Positions 1 through 12,252 of a DNA stretch of 64,000 nucleotides are shown here, one piece after another. Every line of letters starts with the position of its first letter. Within the stretch, counting starts at the first letter, position 1. A program made the position numbers and the translations under genes. Where the stretch lies: the NCBI GenBank assembly GCA_950097015.1, contig CATNEN010000033.1, forward strand, positions 5,177,001-5,241,000, in the 5' to 3' direction. This stretch comes from Macrostomum hystrix. Its lineage: Eukaryota; Platyhelminthes; Macrostomidae. The notes under the pieces are model-generated. The model saw nothing but the letters and a program-made list of their open reading frames with translations. It was not told where the DNA came from and searched no databases.

Positions 1-443
1 TCCCGCCTCCGGCGCCCATCCGCCGCCTATTTTATCTTCAATTTTAGTAAAAACAACCATAAAAATTGGGCGAGATGACGACAATTTTTTCTCACAATTT
101 ATGTAGCTTGGTTGTACGTGTTCTTCTGTGCCAGTGTATGTATGTGTGCCGAAGTCTTCAGCTGAAAATGTATTTTCCAGTGAATTTTCAAGGATTGTTA
201 TTTGCTTGATGATCGAGACTGTAGAATTCGCATCCCAGCATGTGTACACAGCTGGGGCCACCCGTTGAAGGTCCAGAAGCTTCGCCTAAATGAAGGCCAG
301 CAGACACCGAAGTCTGAGATGATGCAGATCATTTCAGAATCTTTAATTATTCATTTTTAGGAAAGTTTTCACGTGTTCTAGAATTTCTGGTATTATCGCG
401 TGTCTATTGATCGCTTATCGATCGCCTATTGATCGAATTGCAG
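1..443 (+). other. Upstream intron / unresolved 5' part of the ZYG11-like gene
   Basis: The first coding exon that can be supported opens after the acceptor CAG at 441-443. The preceding 443 bases are AT-rich and hold no exon with both consensus splice borders and recognisable ZYG11 sequence. The N-terminal exons of that gene must lie left of the window or be too short to see. Confidence 0.5.
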
Positions 444-2757
444 ATTTGGCAAGCCGCAGATCCAGCAGCAGGTGCGCGAACTGTTCAGCTCACCCAGCTT
501 CCTGCCCCGCCTGGAGCATCTGGACGTGTCTGGCAACAAGCTCAAGCTGGAAATCCCCCTGCTGCGCCAGTTCGTGCTGGCCAGGCCAAGTCTGAAATTC
601 CTCGGCTTCGCCATGGTTGACGAACAGCTGACTGGCGAGCCGGAGCTGCCGGTTGAAATCGCCGGCTTCGACACCGAGGACCAGCTCATCCGCTGTCTGG
701 AGCGTTACAGAGACAGGGAAAACTACATGCAGCAAACTCTGTGCGCGGTGTTCCTGCACACCAATCACATGTTCAACCTGAGAGAGCGCCTCCTGAGGGC
801 CACCTTTCCCGTGCTGCGCAAGTATTCGCACAGGATGCAGCTGCAGCTGGCTGGCACGGCCGTACTGTACAATCTCACCCGCTATCAGCTGAGCTTCAAG
901 CTCAGTCCCGCAGTTCGGAACACAGTCGTAGACCTGGTGCTAAACGCCATGGGCAATTTTCCAAAGCAGCAACAGTTGCAGAAGAATGCCCTGCTGACGC
1001 TGTGCAACGATTGCTTCCTGCATCAGGCAGAGTTCGACCGGCTCTGGTGCCTGTCCCTGGTGTGCGACGGCCTGGTGCAGTTCACAGACCAGCACATGGT
1101 GCGCATGCTGGTGGCCATAGTCAGCATTGTGTCAGCCAAGGTCAGCAGCCGGGATCTGGCCCTCCTGACCTCCCAGGACCGGCTGTTCGCCCGCCTGGTG
1201 GCCCTGGTGCAGGAGCGCCGCCGCCTGCTGCGCTCGCAGCTCACCGACCTGCCCAAGCCGCCAGGCCCGTCAGACCTGGACCCGACGCTGAAATTCGCTC
1301 TCAGCGCACTCTGGAACCTCACAGACGAATGCGAGCCCAGCTGCCGCCTGTTTGTTGGCGCCGGCGGCATCGAGGCCTACCTGAAGCTCTTCCGACTGCT
1401 GGACTGCGCCGCCGCTGCCGACGCCAGGCAGTGCATCCTGCCAAAGTGCCTCGGCCTGCTCAACAATATCGCCGAAATGCCGGCCACCAGGGAGTCCCTG
1501 CTGGATAGCGACCTCATCACTGTGAGTAATTCATGTATTAGTCCCATTCCATCCCCATGGGTAGCACAAACCTTCATCTCTCATCTATAGCCTCATCTCA
1601 GACCCCCTACTCTATCCCCCTATCTCCTCATTTTCTCCTATCTCCGCGCTTTCTCCTATCTCCGCGCTTATCCTGTCTTCTCGTTTTATCATACATATAG
1701 CTCCTCATTTTATCCTTTCTCCATCTCTCCTTATCTTCTTCCAGTACTTTCTTAGTTCAGCAGTTTTTATTGTGCAGCAGTTTCGAATTCCTCCCGAATA
1801 TCCTCCTCACCCACTCAGACGCTGAGCCAGCTGCTGACCGACACTTGCCTTAGCGTTGCCTACTTCGCCGCCGGAGTCCTGGCTAACCTCAGCCTCCTGC
1901 CCGACCGCGTCTGGCTAGAACGACTCAGTGAGCGGCCTCGCCGTCGCCTCCTGCCAGCTGTTGGCAACGCTGTGCTTTCCTGGTCCTCGCCGGATGCCGA
2001 GATGGTCGCCTATCGGTCGTTCCGGCCGTTTGTGCGCCTGCTGGAGCCCGGCCGGCACCCCAGCGCCCAGCTGTGGTCGCTGTGGGCCATCCGGCAGGTC
2101 TGCTGCCGAAACCGCCCCACCTACCTGCCGCTGCTGTCGCCCAGGCTCCTGCGCAACATTCGCGCCCTCCTGCCGCCGGAGGCCGCTGCCGCCGCCGCTG
2201 CGTCAATGGCCGAGCAGTTGGACGAAGCCGATGAAGACGACGATCGTTACCGCGACGATGTCCCCGCCGATGCTGACGCTGAGGCCGAAGTGGAAGTCAA
2301 TTCGACGACTTGCGGCGATGTCGACGACGCAGCTGCGGCCACAGCCGATGCGGACCGTCAGCAGCGACTCTGCGTCGCTATCGGCACCCTCGCTTCGGAA
2401 ATTCTCGCCCTTTTGCGCGCTGGCGATGGCGGCGACACCGAGACTGCCGGAGCTTTAGAGGACCGTCCAGAGTCGCAAGCCGGAGGCAGTGACGATGATG
2501 ACGATGACGACGACGAGGATAGCAACGTCGAAGACGGCTGCCGAAAGGAGGGCGACAGTGAGTCGTCCAATAGCGGGGGCGCCAAAAATCAGTCAGAGGA
2601 GGCGCCTGGCGATGAGGCGGCGAATGAGCAGCCGGAGGAGCTGCTAGGTGCTGTCGGTGGCGGTGGCAGCAGCGGCACAGAATCCTCCGTGCTCAAGTCT
2701 TCATCCAGGACCAGTTGTCGGGCCGGCGGGGGAAGCGGCAGCGCGGCCCTGCAATGA
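444..2757 (+). CDS. ZYG11B: ZYG11/ZER1-family CUL2 substrate receptor, 5' incomplete
   Basis: Exons 444-1521 and 1819-2757 join in phase 0 (donor GTGAGT at 1522, acceptor CAG at 1816-1818), stop TGA at 2755. The N-terminus lies upstream of the window. The first exon opens in the last leucine-rich repeats (FLPRLEHLDVSGNKLKLEIP), followed by the armadillo-like domain. Diagnostic blocks are ALSALWNLTDECEPSCR, LGLLNNIAEMPATRESL, YFAAGVLANLSLL, EMVAYRSFRPFVRLL and QLWSLWAIRQVC, which follow vertebrate ZYG11B almost position for position. Proteins of this family serve as substrate receptors of CUL2 ubiquitin ligases, reading N-terminal glycine degrons with the armadillo groove. The C-terminus is unusual: about 180 residues of low-complexity acidic sequence with an Asp/Glu run coded at 2491-2520, absent from the vertebrate proteins as I know them. 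ZYG11 versus ZER1 orthology is not settled; ZYG11 fits better. The symbol is therefore family-level. Confidence 0.9.
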
Positions 2758-4293
2758 TCGTCAAGCGCTTCATCGTCGCCGTCAGGTTCAGGTTCAGGCG
2801 GCGTGGGCGGAAGCGAGCATCAGAACCAGATAGAAGGCGCCTCAGAATTGAATAAGTTGTGATGCAATTGCTGCAAATCTTCTTTCTGTTTATTCTGCTC
2901 TGTCGGACAGTCTTTGTATCGCATTGATTATTGATTGGAGTGTCCCCTCTTATATTTTTGTATGCCCATCGGTGTTGCCTTGGTCACGGATTTGCCAGCA
3001 CCTTCCCCTCAGTTTCGCCTTGCCTCATCGCCCGCCAACAATGCCTACGGTATCGCTGCTGTGTTGTGTTTGAGCACTCTGGTTAATTTCTGTCGGCACC
3101 TGGTACCAGGTTCCTTAGCGGTGGACAAGAGGAGTTTTCGCTCCAGCCTAATTCGTTGTTCATGAAACTTGACTTGTCTTTTTTATTAAATTTGCAACAG
3201 AGAATCGTTAATTGTGACTCATCTACAGCTTATCTGATTCAACTATTCAACAATGCTCTCTTCATCTTCGAATTCGTCATTTGGTCTAGTTTTCTCCCCC
3301 ATTTTATTCCTCTTCTGTAAGCCTAGATCTGATATGAGCTCTCGGCCTGCTCTCTATGGTGTTTATAGCCGCTCTGTGATGAAGTATTTTGTTGTAACAA
3401 AGAACTATTCAAATATGACTAAACTAAATTAGCCTAGCAGACAGTAGCCTCAGTAAATATTGGTTTCTCAGATTACTTGTGCAATCGTTGTCTGCTCTTT
3501 TACTCTTAAGCCTGGCGTCCTGGGAAGGCTTATATCGATAAATCCGAATGCTCGATAGTCTTCTTTAATTTCCTCGCTACCGCTCCTTATATACTACTTA
3601 AAGTGTATTGCTATCAATTTCGGCACGTTTCACATTTTCGACACAGCGACTGTCGAGAATTCAATTGTGCTTTCCTGTTCTTCTCGCTAATCAATGCCGT
3701 TCTCATCTATTTCTGTCGGCCTGCCTGCACAATACTAGCCTTGCTTGGTTATATTATTCAAGTAATTGTATTTATCCAACATGAACTAAAACACTAGGTT
3801 TTTGGGCCGCAGTTTTTCGTCTGCATCAATGATTCAAGAATAAGCCGACTCTGATCTGTGCAGGGCTGTCCTTCTATGGTCCAAACCGAATTAGCGGCCC
3901 TAAGTTTGAGTTTGTCAGGTTCTTTTCTAGTTCGCAACTTGGTGTAACGAGATTTTTTTATTTTTTCCAAACTCCCTCTCCTAATGCTCTTTTGTGGCTA
4001 CTAGAAGTAGCAACGAGTGATTTTTATTAAGCACTGAATTAATTTTTCTTTTAAAATTCGCTTCGCCTGTCAGATTTGCTTATTTGATGGCCGTTGCTTC
4101 TTTACTGCCAGCGAAAATGCGAAAATAATAGTTGATTATAATAAAATATGCTGATATGGTCTCTTAAGACCCGAGGTATGTTCCGTTTGTGACCGGTTTA
4201 ATTCGTCCCGACATGCTTTGCACTTTTAATCGAAGTGTGCCAAGTTTTATTCGCCTTCTTGTTCATTTTCTGTCATAAAACGATTTATTAGGT
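2758..4293. other. Non-coding interval after the ZYG11-like gene
   Basis: AT-rich sequence with no ORF showing exon-like codon use and no recognisable family. It probably begins with the ZYG11 3' UTR; an ATTAAA lies near 3184. Nothing else can be supported. Confidence 0.5.
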
Positions 4294-4748
4294 CTCACTG
4301 AATGACCGATTCTTAGAGTAATCTGCTCACTGAATGACCGATTCTTAGAGTAATCTGCTCACTGAATGACCGATTCTTAGAGTAATCTGCTCACTGAATG
4401 ACCGATTCTTAGAGTAATCTGCTCACTGAATGACCGATTCTTAGAGTAATCTGCTCACTGAATGACCGATTCTTAGAGTAATCTGCTCACTGAATGACCG
4501 ATTCTTAGAGTAATCTGCTCACTGAATGACCGATTTTTAGAGTAATCTGCTCACTGAATGACCGATTCTTAGAGTAATCTGCTCACTGAATGACCGATTC
4601 TTAGAGTAATCTGCTCACTGAATGACCGATTTTTAGAGTAATCTGCTCACTGAATGACCGATTCTTAGAGTAATCTGCTCACTGAATGACCGATTCTTAG
4701 AGCAATCTGCTCTCTGAATGACCGATTCTTAGAGTAATCTGCTCACTG
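4294..4748. repeat. 32-bp minisatellite, about 14 copies
   Basis: The head-to-tail unit begins CTCACTGAATGACCGATTCT and repeats every 32 bp (for example CTCAC at 4294 and 4326). Copies are almost identical, with a few C/T and A/T substitutions. It is intergenic. Confidence 0.95.
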
Positions 4749-5231
4749 GCCATAGTCAAACTCGCCAGACAAAAGTTACTTTTTAAAAGTCTGTCTGAAC
4801 TCTCAGACCCCGAGTCAATAGAAGGGACAAATAAGATGGGAGTTCTGGCCGCTTCGCATTGTTGATTGCTTTCAGCCTAATTGAAATTCTATTAGTTGCC
4901 AGCTTTTTAATTTGTTTCCTTTTTTCTGGGCAATAAATTACCTTCAGCACTGAAGCTCCTCCTGTGGTCAGGTTTTTGTTTCAAATTTCAATTTTCTTCT
5001 CCTGTGGGAATTAGAAGCTGGGAGTTAAAAATTCCCTTTTGGCAATTTCAAGGCTTCGGCAATCAGCGGGATGAGCTGCAGAACTGGCTCTTGCAGGATT
5101 TGTGTTTCTCCCCTTCTGGGAATTCGCTGCAGGACACCCGCATGGAGCTGTTTAGTTCACCCAGCCAAAATTTAACACGCATTTTTAGCCCGAAATGGCT
5201 TGAATGTCTTCTGCTTTTGAGCTATGTAAAT
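4749..5231. other. Unique interval between two 32-bp arrays
   Basis: No gene is supported. Bases near 5147-5164 resemble the start of the ZYG11 exon at 469-500 over about 20 bp and would encode the same ELFSSPS peptide. This may be a small relic duplication or chance. Confidence 0.35.
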
Positions 5232-5797
5232 GCCATACAGTGCACAGCATGATCTATTGGGTTGTCATACTGTGCTCAGCCTGATCTATTGGGTTGCCAT
5301 ACTGTGCTCAGCCTGATCTATTGGGTTGTCATACTGTGCTCAGCCTGATCTATTGGGTTGTCATACTGTGCTCAGCCTGATCTATTGGGTTGTCATACTG
5401 TGCTCAGCCTGATCTATTGGGTTGCCATACTGTGCTCAGCCTGATCTATTGGGTTGCCATACTGTGCTCAGCCTGATCTATTGGGTTGTCATAATGTGCT
5501 CAGCCTGATCTATTGGGTTGTCATACTGTGCTCAGCCTGATCTATTGGGTTGTCATACTGTGCTCAGCCTGATCTATTGGGTTGCCATACTGTGCTCAGC
5601 CTGATCTATTGGGTTGCCATACTGTGCTCAGCCTGATCTATTGGGTTGTCATAATGTGCTCAGCCTGATCTATTGGGTTGCCATACTGTGCTCAGCCTGA
5701 TCTATTGGGTTGCCATACTGTGCTCAGCCTGATCTATCGGGCTGCTATAATATGCTCAGTCTGATCTATTGGGTTGCTATAGTGTTTATACTGTGCT
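5232..5797. repeat. 32-bp minisatellite, about 17 copies
   Basis: The unit begins CTGATCTATTGGGTTGTCAT and ends in GTGCTCAGC. It is unrelated in sequence to the array at 4294 but has the same 32-bp period. Single-base variants (TCAT/CCAT, ACTG/AATG) recur among copies, and the terminal copies are diverged. Confidence 0.95.
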
Positions 5798-6235
5798 ATA
5801 CTGCGGCTCCTGCACGGTGAAGTAAATTTGCTGAAGCAGTTAAACTTGTTACATGCCCAAGCAGGCAGCAGCCATGGATGCTACTTCCCTATAAGAGCTC
5901 TATTCTGATCAGTTAGTCAAAGAGCCGGGCAGACATTCTGCCCCCACCCAGACTATGGGAATATCTGCACGGGCTCTCAAACAACCGGCCTTGACCAACC
6001 TGATGCCGCGACTCTTACGGAGATGGAGGAGGAGTCTGTGCGTTGCCTCAGGGCAAACTGACCAGCCCTGCAATATGCTGGAGTGCCTTGATGGCTGCCT
6101 ACCCTGCTGCCGCTTGATTGTGCTGCACTGAAGACTCGATGAAGCAATCTTTGAATTAAAGAATCATACCCAGTCAGCGCTTCCTGCTTCGCTACTTTTG
6201 ATACTTGTCTCATCAGCTCTCTCACTGTCCAACTG
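5798..6235. other. Unique interval
   Basis: Mixed-composition sequence of about 440 bp between two arrays. The only open frame is short and resembles no family I know. Nothing supported. Confidence 0.4.
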
Positions 6236-7246
6236 CTCACTAACTCACCTGTCCACCTGCTGTCTCACTCACCTGTCCTCCTACTGTCTCACACACCTGT
6301 CCACCTACTGTCTCACACAACTGTCCACCTGCTGTCTCACTCACCTGTCCTCCTACTGTCTCACACACCTGTCCACCTACTGTCTCACTCACCTGTCCTC
6401 CTACTGTCTCACACACCTGTCCACCTACTGTCTCACAACTGTCCACCTGCTGTCTCACTCACCTGTCCTCCTACTGTCTCACACACCTGTCCACCTACTG
6501 TCTCACTCACCTGTCCTCCTACTGTCTCACACACCTGTCCACCTACTGTCTCACACAACTGTCCATCTACTGTCTCACACACCTGTCCATCTACTGTCTC
6601 ACACAACTGTCCACCTGCTGTCTCACTCACCTGTCCATCTACTGTCTCACACACCTGTCCACCTGCTGTCTCACTCACCTGTCCTCCTACTGTCTCACTC
6701 ACCTGTCCACCTGCTGTCTCACACCTGTCCACCTGCTGTCTCACTCACCTGTCCTCCTACTGTCTCACACACCTGTCCTCCTACTGTCTCACACACCTGT
6801 CCATCAACTGTCTCACTCACCTGTCCTCCTACTGTCTCACACACCTGTCCACCTACTGTCTCACACAACTGTCCACCTGCTGTCTCACTCACCTGTCCAT
6901 CTACTGTCTCACACACCTGTCCACCTGCTGTCTCACTCACCTGTCCTCCTACTGTCTCACTCACCTGTCCTCCTACTGTCTCACACACCTGTCCACCTGC
7001 TGTCTCACTCACCTGTCCTCCTACTGTCTCACTCACCTGTCCTCCTACTGTCTCACACCTGTCCACCTGCTGTCTCACTCACCTGTCCATCTACTGTCTC
7101 ACTCACCTGTCCTCCTACTGTCTCACACATGTCCACCTGCTGTCTCACTCACCTGTCCATCTGCTTTCTCACTCACCTGTCCATCTACTGTCTCACTGAC
7201 CTGACCATCTACTGTCTCACTGACCTGACCATCTACTGTCTCACAG
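6236..7246. repeat. 24-bp minisatellite, about 42 copies
   Basis: The unit reads like CTGTCTCACTCACCTGTCC plus a 5-base spacer, with many C/T variants and occasional loss of CA dinucleotides. Because 24 is divisible by three, the array stays open on both strands (333 codons on +, and about 70-120 codons on -). These frames are artefacts of periodicity, not genes. Confidence 0.95.
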
Positions 7247-7508
7247 ATATGTCTGCCTGCTCAGTTATATTTTGTAGCTGCAAAGCAGAGTGAAGAGGCA
7301 TGACCTGGTCTAAAATTGATGGAAAACTTCGTTTTCTTTTACTTTGATTTTAAACACGAAGCACTTGTTGCAGAACAGAACAGAATAACTTTTAACAGAA
7401 AATATACAGGCGTAATGCATGATTATCAGGATTACAGTGCAAAAAGCAAGACTGCAATTAAGATGGACTGTTTTTAATGGAGTAAGTGGCTGCTTCACCC
7501 ACTCCATA

Positions 7509-7649
7509 CACAGTGAGGTGCCCGCTGCCCTTCACCCACACTCAGTGAGGTGCCCGCTGCCCTTCACCCACACTCAGTCAGGTGCCCGCTGCCCTTCACC
7601 CACACTCAGTGAGGTGCCCACTGCCCTTCACCCACACTCAGTGAGGTGT
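7509..7649. repeat. 32-bp minisatellite, about 4 copies
   Basis: A short array with unit starting CAGTGAGGTGCCCGCTGCCC; successive CAGTGAGG words lie at 7511 and 7543. It lies just 3' of the channel gene stop at 7728 on the opposite strand. Confidence 0.85.
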
Positions 7650-7727
7650 CCGTCACTCAGTGCAATGGCAGTATGAAAATACCGAAAATTTTCGTATAAA
7701 AGCAGTCAGTTATTTTAATATATTGAA

Positions 7728-10700
7728 TTAAAACTGCGTTGCCATGACAACCACCGAGTCCAGAGAGTCGCCCAGCAGAGGCGGCGGCGGTGGTGACGGC
7801 GGAGGCAGTGCAGTGAATGGCGTAGGCAACAGCGGCGCCGCAGCAGTCGCCGTACCCCGAGTCGAAGAGGACGACGCTGCCGTCGAAGACGGCCCAGCCG
7901 AAGCCGTGCCGTTGCCATGTCGACGTCGCCTGGCAGCCCGACTTCGCGCTCGCATTCTCCGACGGCCGAGAAGTCGAAGCCGCAGCACCTGGAAGACGCC
8001 AGTCACCAAGGCAAGGGCCACTTCCAGCACTTCGAAGAGGCCGACGAAGCTGACGCCGAGGTACAGTCCCAGCTGGCCGCCAATATCAGACATGAGCTGC
8101 GAGAACGGGAACTCGGCCGTCTCGACCACCATGTCCGAGTAGATGCTGCGGGCCCGCAGCTGCAGGTCTGAGCAGTCTGTGCGCAGCAGGTGGCTCACCG
8201 CCTGCACGGACATCGCCTGTGCCTGGTCTGCCAGCTCCGACTCGTTCCGCTCCGGATGCATGCGGCTCAGCACCTGGAAGGCGGCCTTCTGCGAGGGTCA
8301 GGCAATGGGGGTGGGTGGTGCACACTCTCCCTCTCTTCGCTTTCTTTTCGACTTGAATCAGGACCCGTCACTCCTCAGGACCCGTCACTCCTCAGGACCC
8401 GTCACTCCTCAGGACCCGTCACTCCTCAGGACCCGTCACTCCTCAGGACCCGTCACTCCTCAGGACCCGTCACTCCTCAGGACCCGTCACTCCTCAGGAC
8501 CCGTCACTCCTCAGGACCCGTCACTTCTCAGGACCCGTCACTCCTCAGGACCCGTCACTCCTCAGGACCCGTCACTCCTCAGGACCCGTCACTCCTCAGG
8601 ACCCGTCACTCCTCAGGACCCGTCACTCCTCAGGACCCGTCACTCCTCAGGACCCGTCACTCCTCAGGACCCGTCACTCCTCAGGACCCGTCACTCCTGC
8701 TAGTCAATCATGCTACTCAGGACCAGTCAATCATGCTACTCAGTACCAGTCAATCATGCTACTCAGGACCAGTCAATCATGCTATTCAGTACCAGTCAAT
8801 CATGCTACTCAGTACCAGTCAATCATGCTACTCAGTACCAGTCAATCATGCTACTCAGTACCAGTCAATCATGCTACTCAGTACCAGTCAATCATGCTAC
8901 TCAGGACCAGTCAATCATGCTACTCAGGACCAGTCAATCATGCTACTCAGTACCAGTCAATCATGCTACTCAGTACCAGTCAATCATGCTACTCAGTACC
9001 AGTCAATCATGCTACTCAGTACCAGTCAATCATGCTACTCAGGACCAGTCAATCATGCTACTCAGGACCAGTCAATCATGCTACTCAGTACCAGTCAATC
9101 ATGCTACTCAGTACCAGTCAATCATGCTACTCAGTACCAGTCAATCATGCTACTCAGTACCAGTCAATCATGCTACTCAGTACCAGTCAATCATACTCAG
9201 GACCAGTCAATCATGCTACTCAGACCTGTCCTTGTTGCAAGCTTTCTTTCACCGAAGTCAGAATCGAGTCCTATATAAGATTCCATGGGTATCAGGTACC
9301 AAGTCATAATTATTATTTTAATCCGAAATCTTTAACAAAATCATTAATCCTTGTACGCCCTACGTGGAAAATTCTCACTTGATTGTCAATTATGGTAGAT
9401 AAATTAAGCTTAGGAAAAGCACGGTGTGAACTTATCAATAAATCAATGCACAATGAAAGCTTAGATTTTGCGACATTCTTTGTCTTTAGTCAGCGACGCC
9501 AGAAATCCGTTGAATGGACGAGCCCGACGACATGAATTTTTGAAAGTGCAAATCCGCAGCGCTGAGACGGCATCGATCACGCAGTCAGCCGCCTGAGCTG
9601 GCCAGTATTGATTCGCGCAGACTTCTTAAGTCCCCTGGCCAAAATTCCCCCATCCACTAGGGGCAGTGGAGACAGCAAAGCTTAATTGATTTCTATGTGA
9701 GCTGGCCGCGCTGCTGCTCTAATCTTAGAGATTCCCGGCTACTCTCGGCGCAGATAGCATTCTCTGATCCTCGTAGCACGGCTGCCACCGGCGACTTGGA
9801 GCTGAGCGATGCTTTTTAATGCCGCTGTTTTGGGTTTCCGAAGCCTTGTATGGCTTGTGAATAATAGCTTACAGCCTCTGCCCTGCCTGCCCTGCCTGCC
9901 TGCCCTGTCTGCCCTGCCCTGCCCTGTCTGCCCTGCCCTGTCTGCCTGCCCTGCCTGCCTGCCCTGCCTGCCCTGCCTGCCCTGTCTGCCTGCCCTGTCT
10001 GCCTGCCCTGCCCTGTCTGCCCTGCCTGCCCTGCCTGCCCTTCCTGCCTGCCCTGCCTGCCCTGCCCTGCCTGCCCTGCCTGCCCTGCCTGCCCTGCCTG
10101 CCCTGCCTGCCTGCCCTTCCCTGCCTGCCCTGCCTGCCTGCCCTTCCCTGCCTGCCCTGCCTGCCTGCCCTTCCCTGCCTGCCCTGCCTGCCTGCCCTTC
10201 CCTGCCTGCCCTGCCTGCCTGCCCTGCCTGCCCTTCCCTGCCTGCCCTGCCTGCCTGCCCCTCCCTGCCTGCCCTGCCTGCCCTTCCCTGCCTGCCCTGC
10301 CTGCCCTGCCTGCCCTGCCTGCCCTGCCTGCCTGCCCTTCCCTGCCTGCCCTGCCTGCCTGCCCTTCCCTGCCTGCCCTGCCTGCCTGCCCTTCCCTGCC
10401 TGCCCTGCCTGCCTGCCCTGCCTGCCCTTCCCTGCCTGCCCTGCCTGCCTGCCCCTCCCTGCCTGCCCTGCCTGCCCTTCCCTGCCTGCCCTGCCTGCCC
10501 TGCCTGCCTGCCCTGCCCCACCCCCTCCGCCTTCTCCGCCTACGCCCTGCAGTGAGAAGGAAGCGCTTTTTATCCTTTCTCATATTTTCCCACGTCTCAT
10601 CTGCCTTGCAGTTCCAGCTGAAAAATTCCATCATACTAATATACATTAAGCTGAAGGCAGGTGAGAAGGCAGGTGAGAGTCAGACCCAATCTCATTGGCA

Positions 10701-12252
10701 GCAATATCCAATTCCATCCGTTCAAGTGTTTCGGCCAGTCACCACTGAAATCAAGTCCCACATGGCGAATGGCATCGCATACGAACGAGTTCAAGTTGAA
10801 GTGAGAGAAATTTCGATATTTTGCGTACAATTAATTCATTTGCATAACTTCTCCCTACATTCAAGTACCGCAGTATTCTTTTGTGACTACTCGTAAGAGA
10901 TGCACTTTTGAAAGATGGCTTTTCAAGTCACGTGACACAACTGAAACTAAACGAAATAGCGGTTTATCTGAGCTCACCCGCATCAGGTCCAGCCTGGCCG
11001 GGTTCATCATCTCGGACCAAAGTTCGGGCCACATGTAGTCCGAGCCCTCAATGATGTACTCCGTGTGGACGCACAGGCCGTCCTTCACATGGCCGCACTG
11101 GGCAGCCAGGAGGGCTTGGAAGAGCTCCTCGTTGGAGAAGTGCCAGTACACTGCGGCCAGGCACCTGGCGTTTGCTAGCAGCTGGTCGCGGCTGAAGGCG
11201 CTCATGTTGAAGCAGAGCCTTGGCGTGGAGTTGTCGAACTTGAATGCCGGCAGGAACGGGCTGTGGCAGCTGCAGTTGGTGAAGTATTGCCTTGCGGACA
11301 CCAAAATCTTGCACAGGTCGTAGTCCAGCTTCACCGGCCTGGCCTCCTGAAGCGATGTGTCGTACAATTCAACGAATTCCTCCCGCTCTCGACAGTTGCG
11401 CTTCTGGCGCAGCAGGTGGCTCACAACCGCTTTGAAGTTGACCCGCTGTGAATGGCCAGGAACAATCATGATGCCCTCGTCTGTTGGCAGCGTGCCGGGA
11501 TAGTGGACGAACAGGCGCGTGCCCTGGTGCGAGTAGGCCGAGTTGAATAGCATGTACGAGTGAAAGTCGTTCAGGATGACGAAAAACAGGCCCTGCAGGT
11601 GGTGATGGTTTGACTGGTTCTGGAACATGCGGCTAGTGTGCAGGGTGAGGCAGGGCGTGCGGTAGCGGTGGAAGTTTGTGGTGGCCGTCAGAAACTTGGC
11701 GGGCAGAGAGTCCAGCTGCTCCACGCTGGAGTCAACCTGAACATTTAGCGAGATGGCGCGCTGTCCAGTGTTGTAGCCCACGGCAGCCAAGCTCTTCTGT
11801 ATGCCCTCCAGGGTGACGATCTGCACGGTGGACAGAGCCAGGGTGAGGTTCACCAGGATGAAGTCCTCCAAGTCGGCCTGAGTCTCCATGCGGGCGCGAT
11901 CGCGAAACAGGCGAAAAAACTGCAGCATGTCTTCGGAGCGCTGGAACAGCGAAGCGTTGGCCAGGGCCTCCTGCCACTTGGCGTTGGCATCGCGCCCTGA
12001 CAGGCTCACCGGCACGTTGTTGCAGAAGGTCAGATCTGGCCAGTCCATCAGCACGGCGTTAGGAAAGTAAGAGGTTAATAGCGGCAAGGAGCGGAAGTGG
12101 TCCAGCGTGAAGGAAACGTTGTAAATGAAGGCAACGAGGCCTGTGAGGCACAGGGTGGCCCAGAAGGCCTGGCCCAAGCGGCTGTGCGAGTTGGACGCGT
12201 GGGCGAGGCCGTGTACAGTGGAACGCTGGAAAACAGCTGTCAGCTGGTGCAT
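7728..12252 (-). CDS. DEG/ENaC-family sodium channel subunit
   Basis: Two exons on the minus strand: 12252-10978 and 8288-7728 (611 residues), joined in phase 0 across GTGAGC (10977-10972) and an acceptor reading CTCGCAG. The start is the ATG at 12252; the longer open frame begins at a GTG and is not preferred. Residues 12-22 carry the family N-terminal motif (STVHGLAHASN), followed by a first membrane segment near 28-48. A large extracellular region holds several cysteines, and FPNAVLMDWPDLTFCNN follows TM1 as is typical. The second membrane segment in exon 2 has GLYLGVSFVGLFEVLEV, matching the GxS selectivity filter and the acidic end of DEG/ENaC TM2. The C-terminus is arginine-rich, then proline/serine low complexity. 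Such channels are trimeric, amiloride-type Na+ channels gated by peptides, protons or touch. The ligand cannot be predicted. This is the only gene here on the minus strand. Confidence 0.92.
8358..8698. repeat. 17-bp minisatellite, 20 copies (channel intron)
   Basis: The unit is GGACCCGTCACTCCTCA, nearly invariant (one C-to-T change near 8525). It starts about 70 bp from the exon-2 acceptor, inside the single channel intron. Confidence 0.95.
8701..9223. repeat. 23-bp minisatellite, about 22 copies (channel intron)
   Basis: The unit begins ATGCTACTCAGTACCAGTCA, and copies alternate between GTACC and GGACC forms. It directly abuts the 17-bp array with no unique sequence between them. It is open in several frames only because the unit lacks stops. 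Confidence 0.95.
9224..9875. other. Unique part of the channel intron
   Basis: About 650 bp with no recognisable exon, repeat or RNA gene between the 23-bp array and the CTGCC-rich array. Confidence 0.4.
9876..10518. repeat. CCTGCCCTG-type low-complexity array (channel intron)
   Basis: An irregular mix of CTGCC, CTGCCCTG and TTCCCTGCC words over about 640 bp, pyrimidine-rich on the + strand. A longer-period block (words CCTGCCTGCCCTTCC) is superimposed from about 10100 on. Open frames of 250-276 codons here are artefacts. Confidence 0.95.

Noticed and set aside
270-360. Possible exon reading LKVQKLRLNEGQQ upstream of the ZYG11 exon
   Set aside because: The frame has no convincing donor before its stop and does not align with the ZYG11 leucine-rich repeats that should precede residue 444.
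4294-4748. CRISPR-like regular array of 32-bp repeats
   Set aside because: The units are contiguous with no spacers, in a eukaryotic genome; it is an ordinary minisatellite.
6198-7199. Plus-strand 333-codon repeat ORF and minus-strand counterparts
   Set aside because: A 24-bp minisatellite open on both strands.
7744-8171. Plus-strand frames opposite the channel exon 2
   Set aside because: Shadows of the minus-strand coding exon, which has clear TM2 and filter motifs.
9739-10646. Gly/Arg/Gln-rich and Cys/Pro/Leu-rich long frames
   Set aside because: CTGCC-rich low-complexity DNA inside the channel intron.
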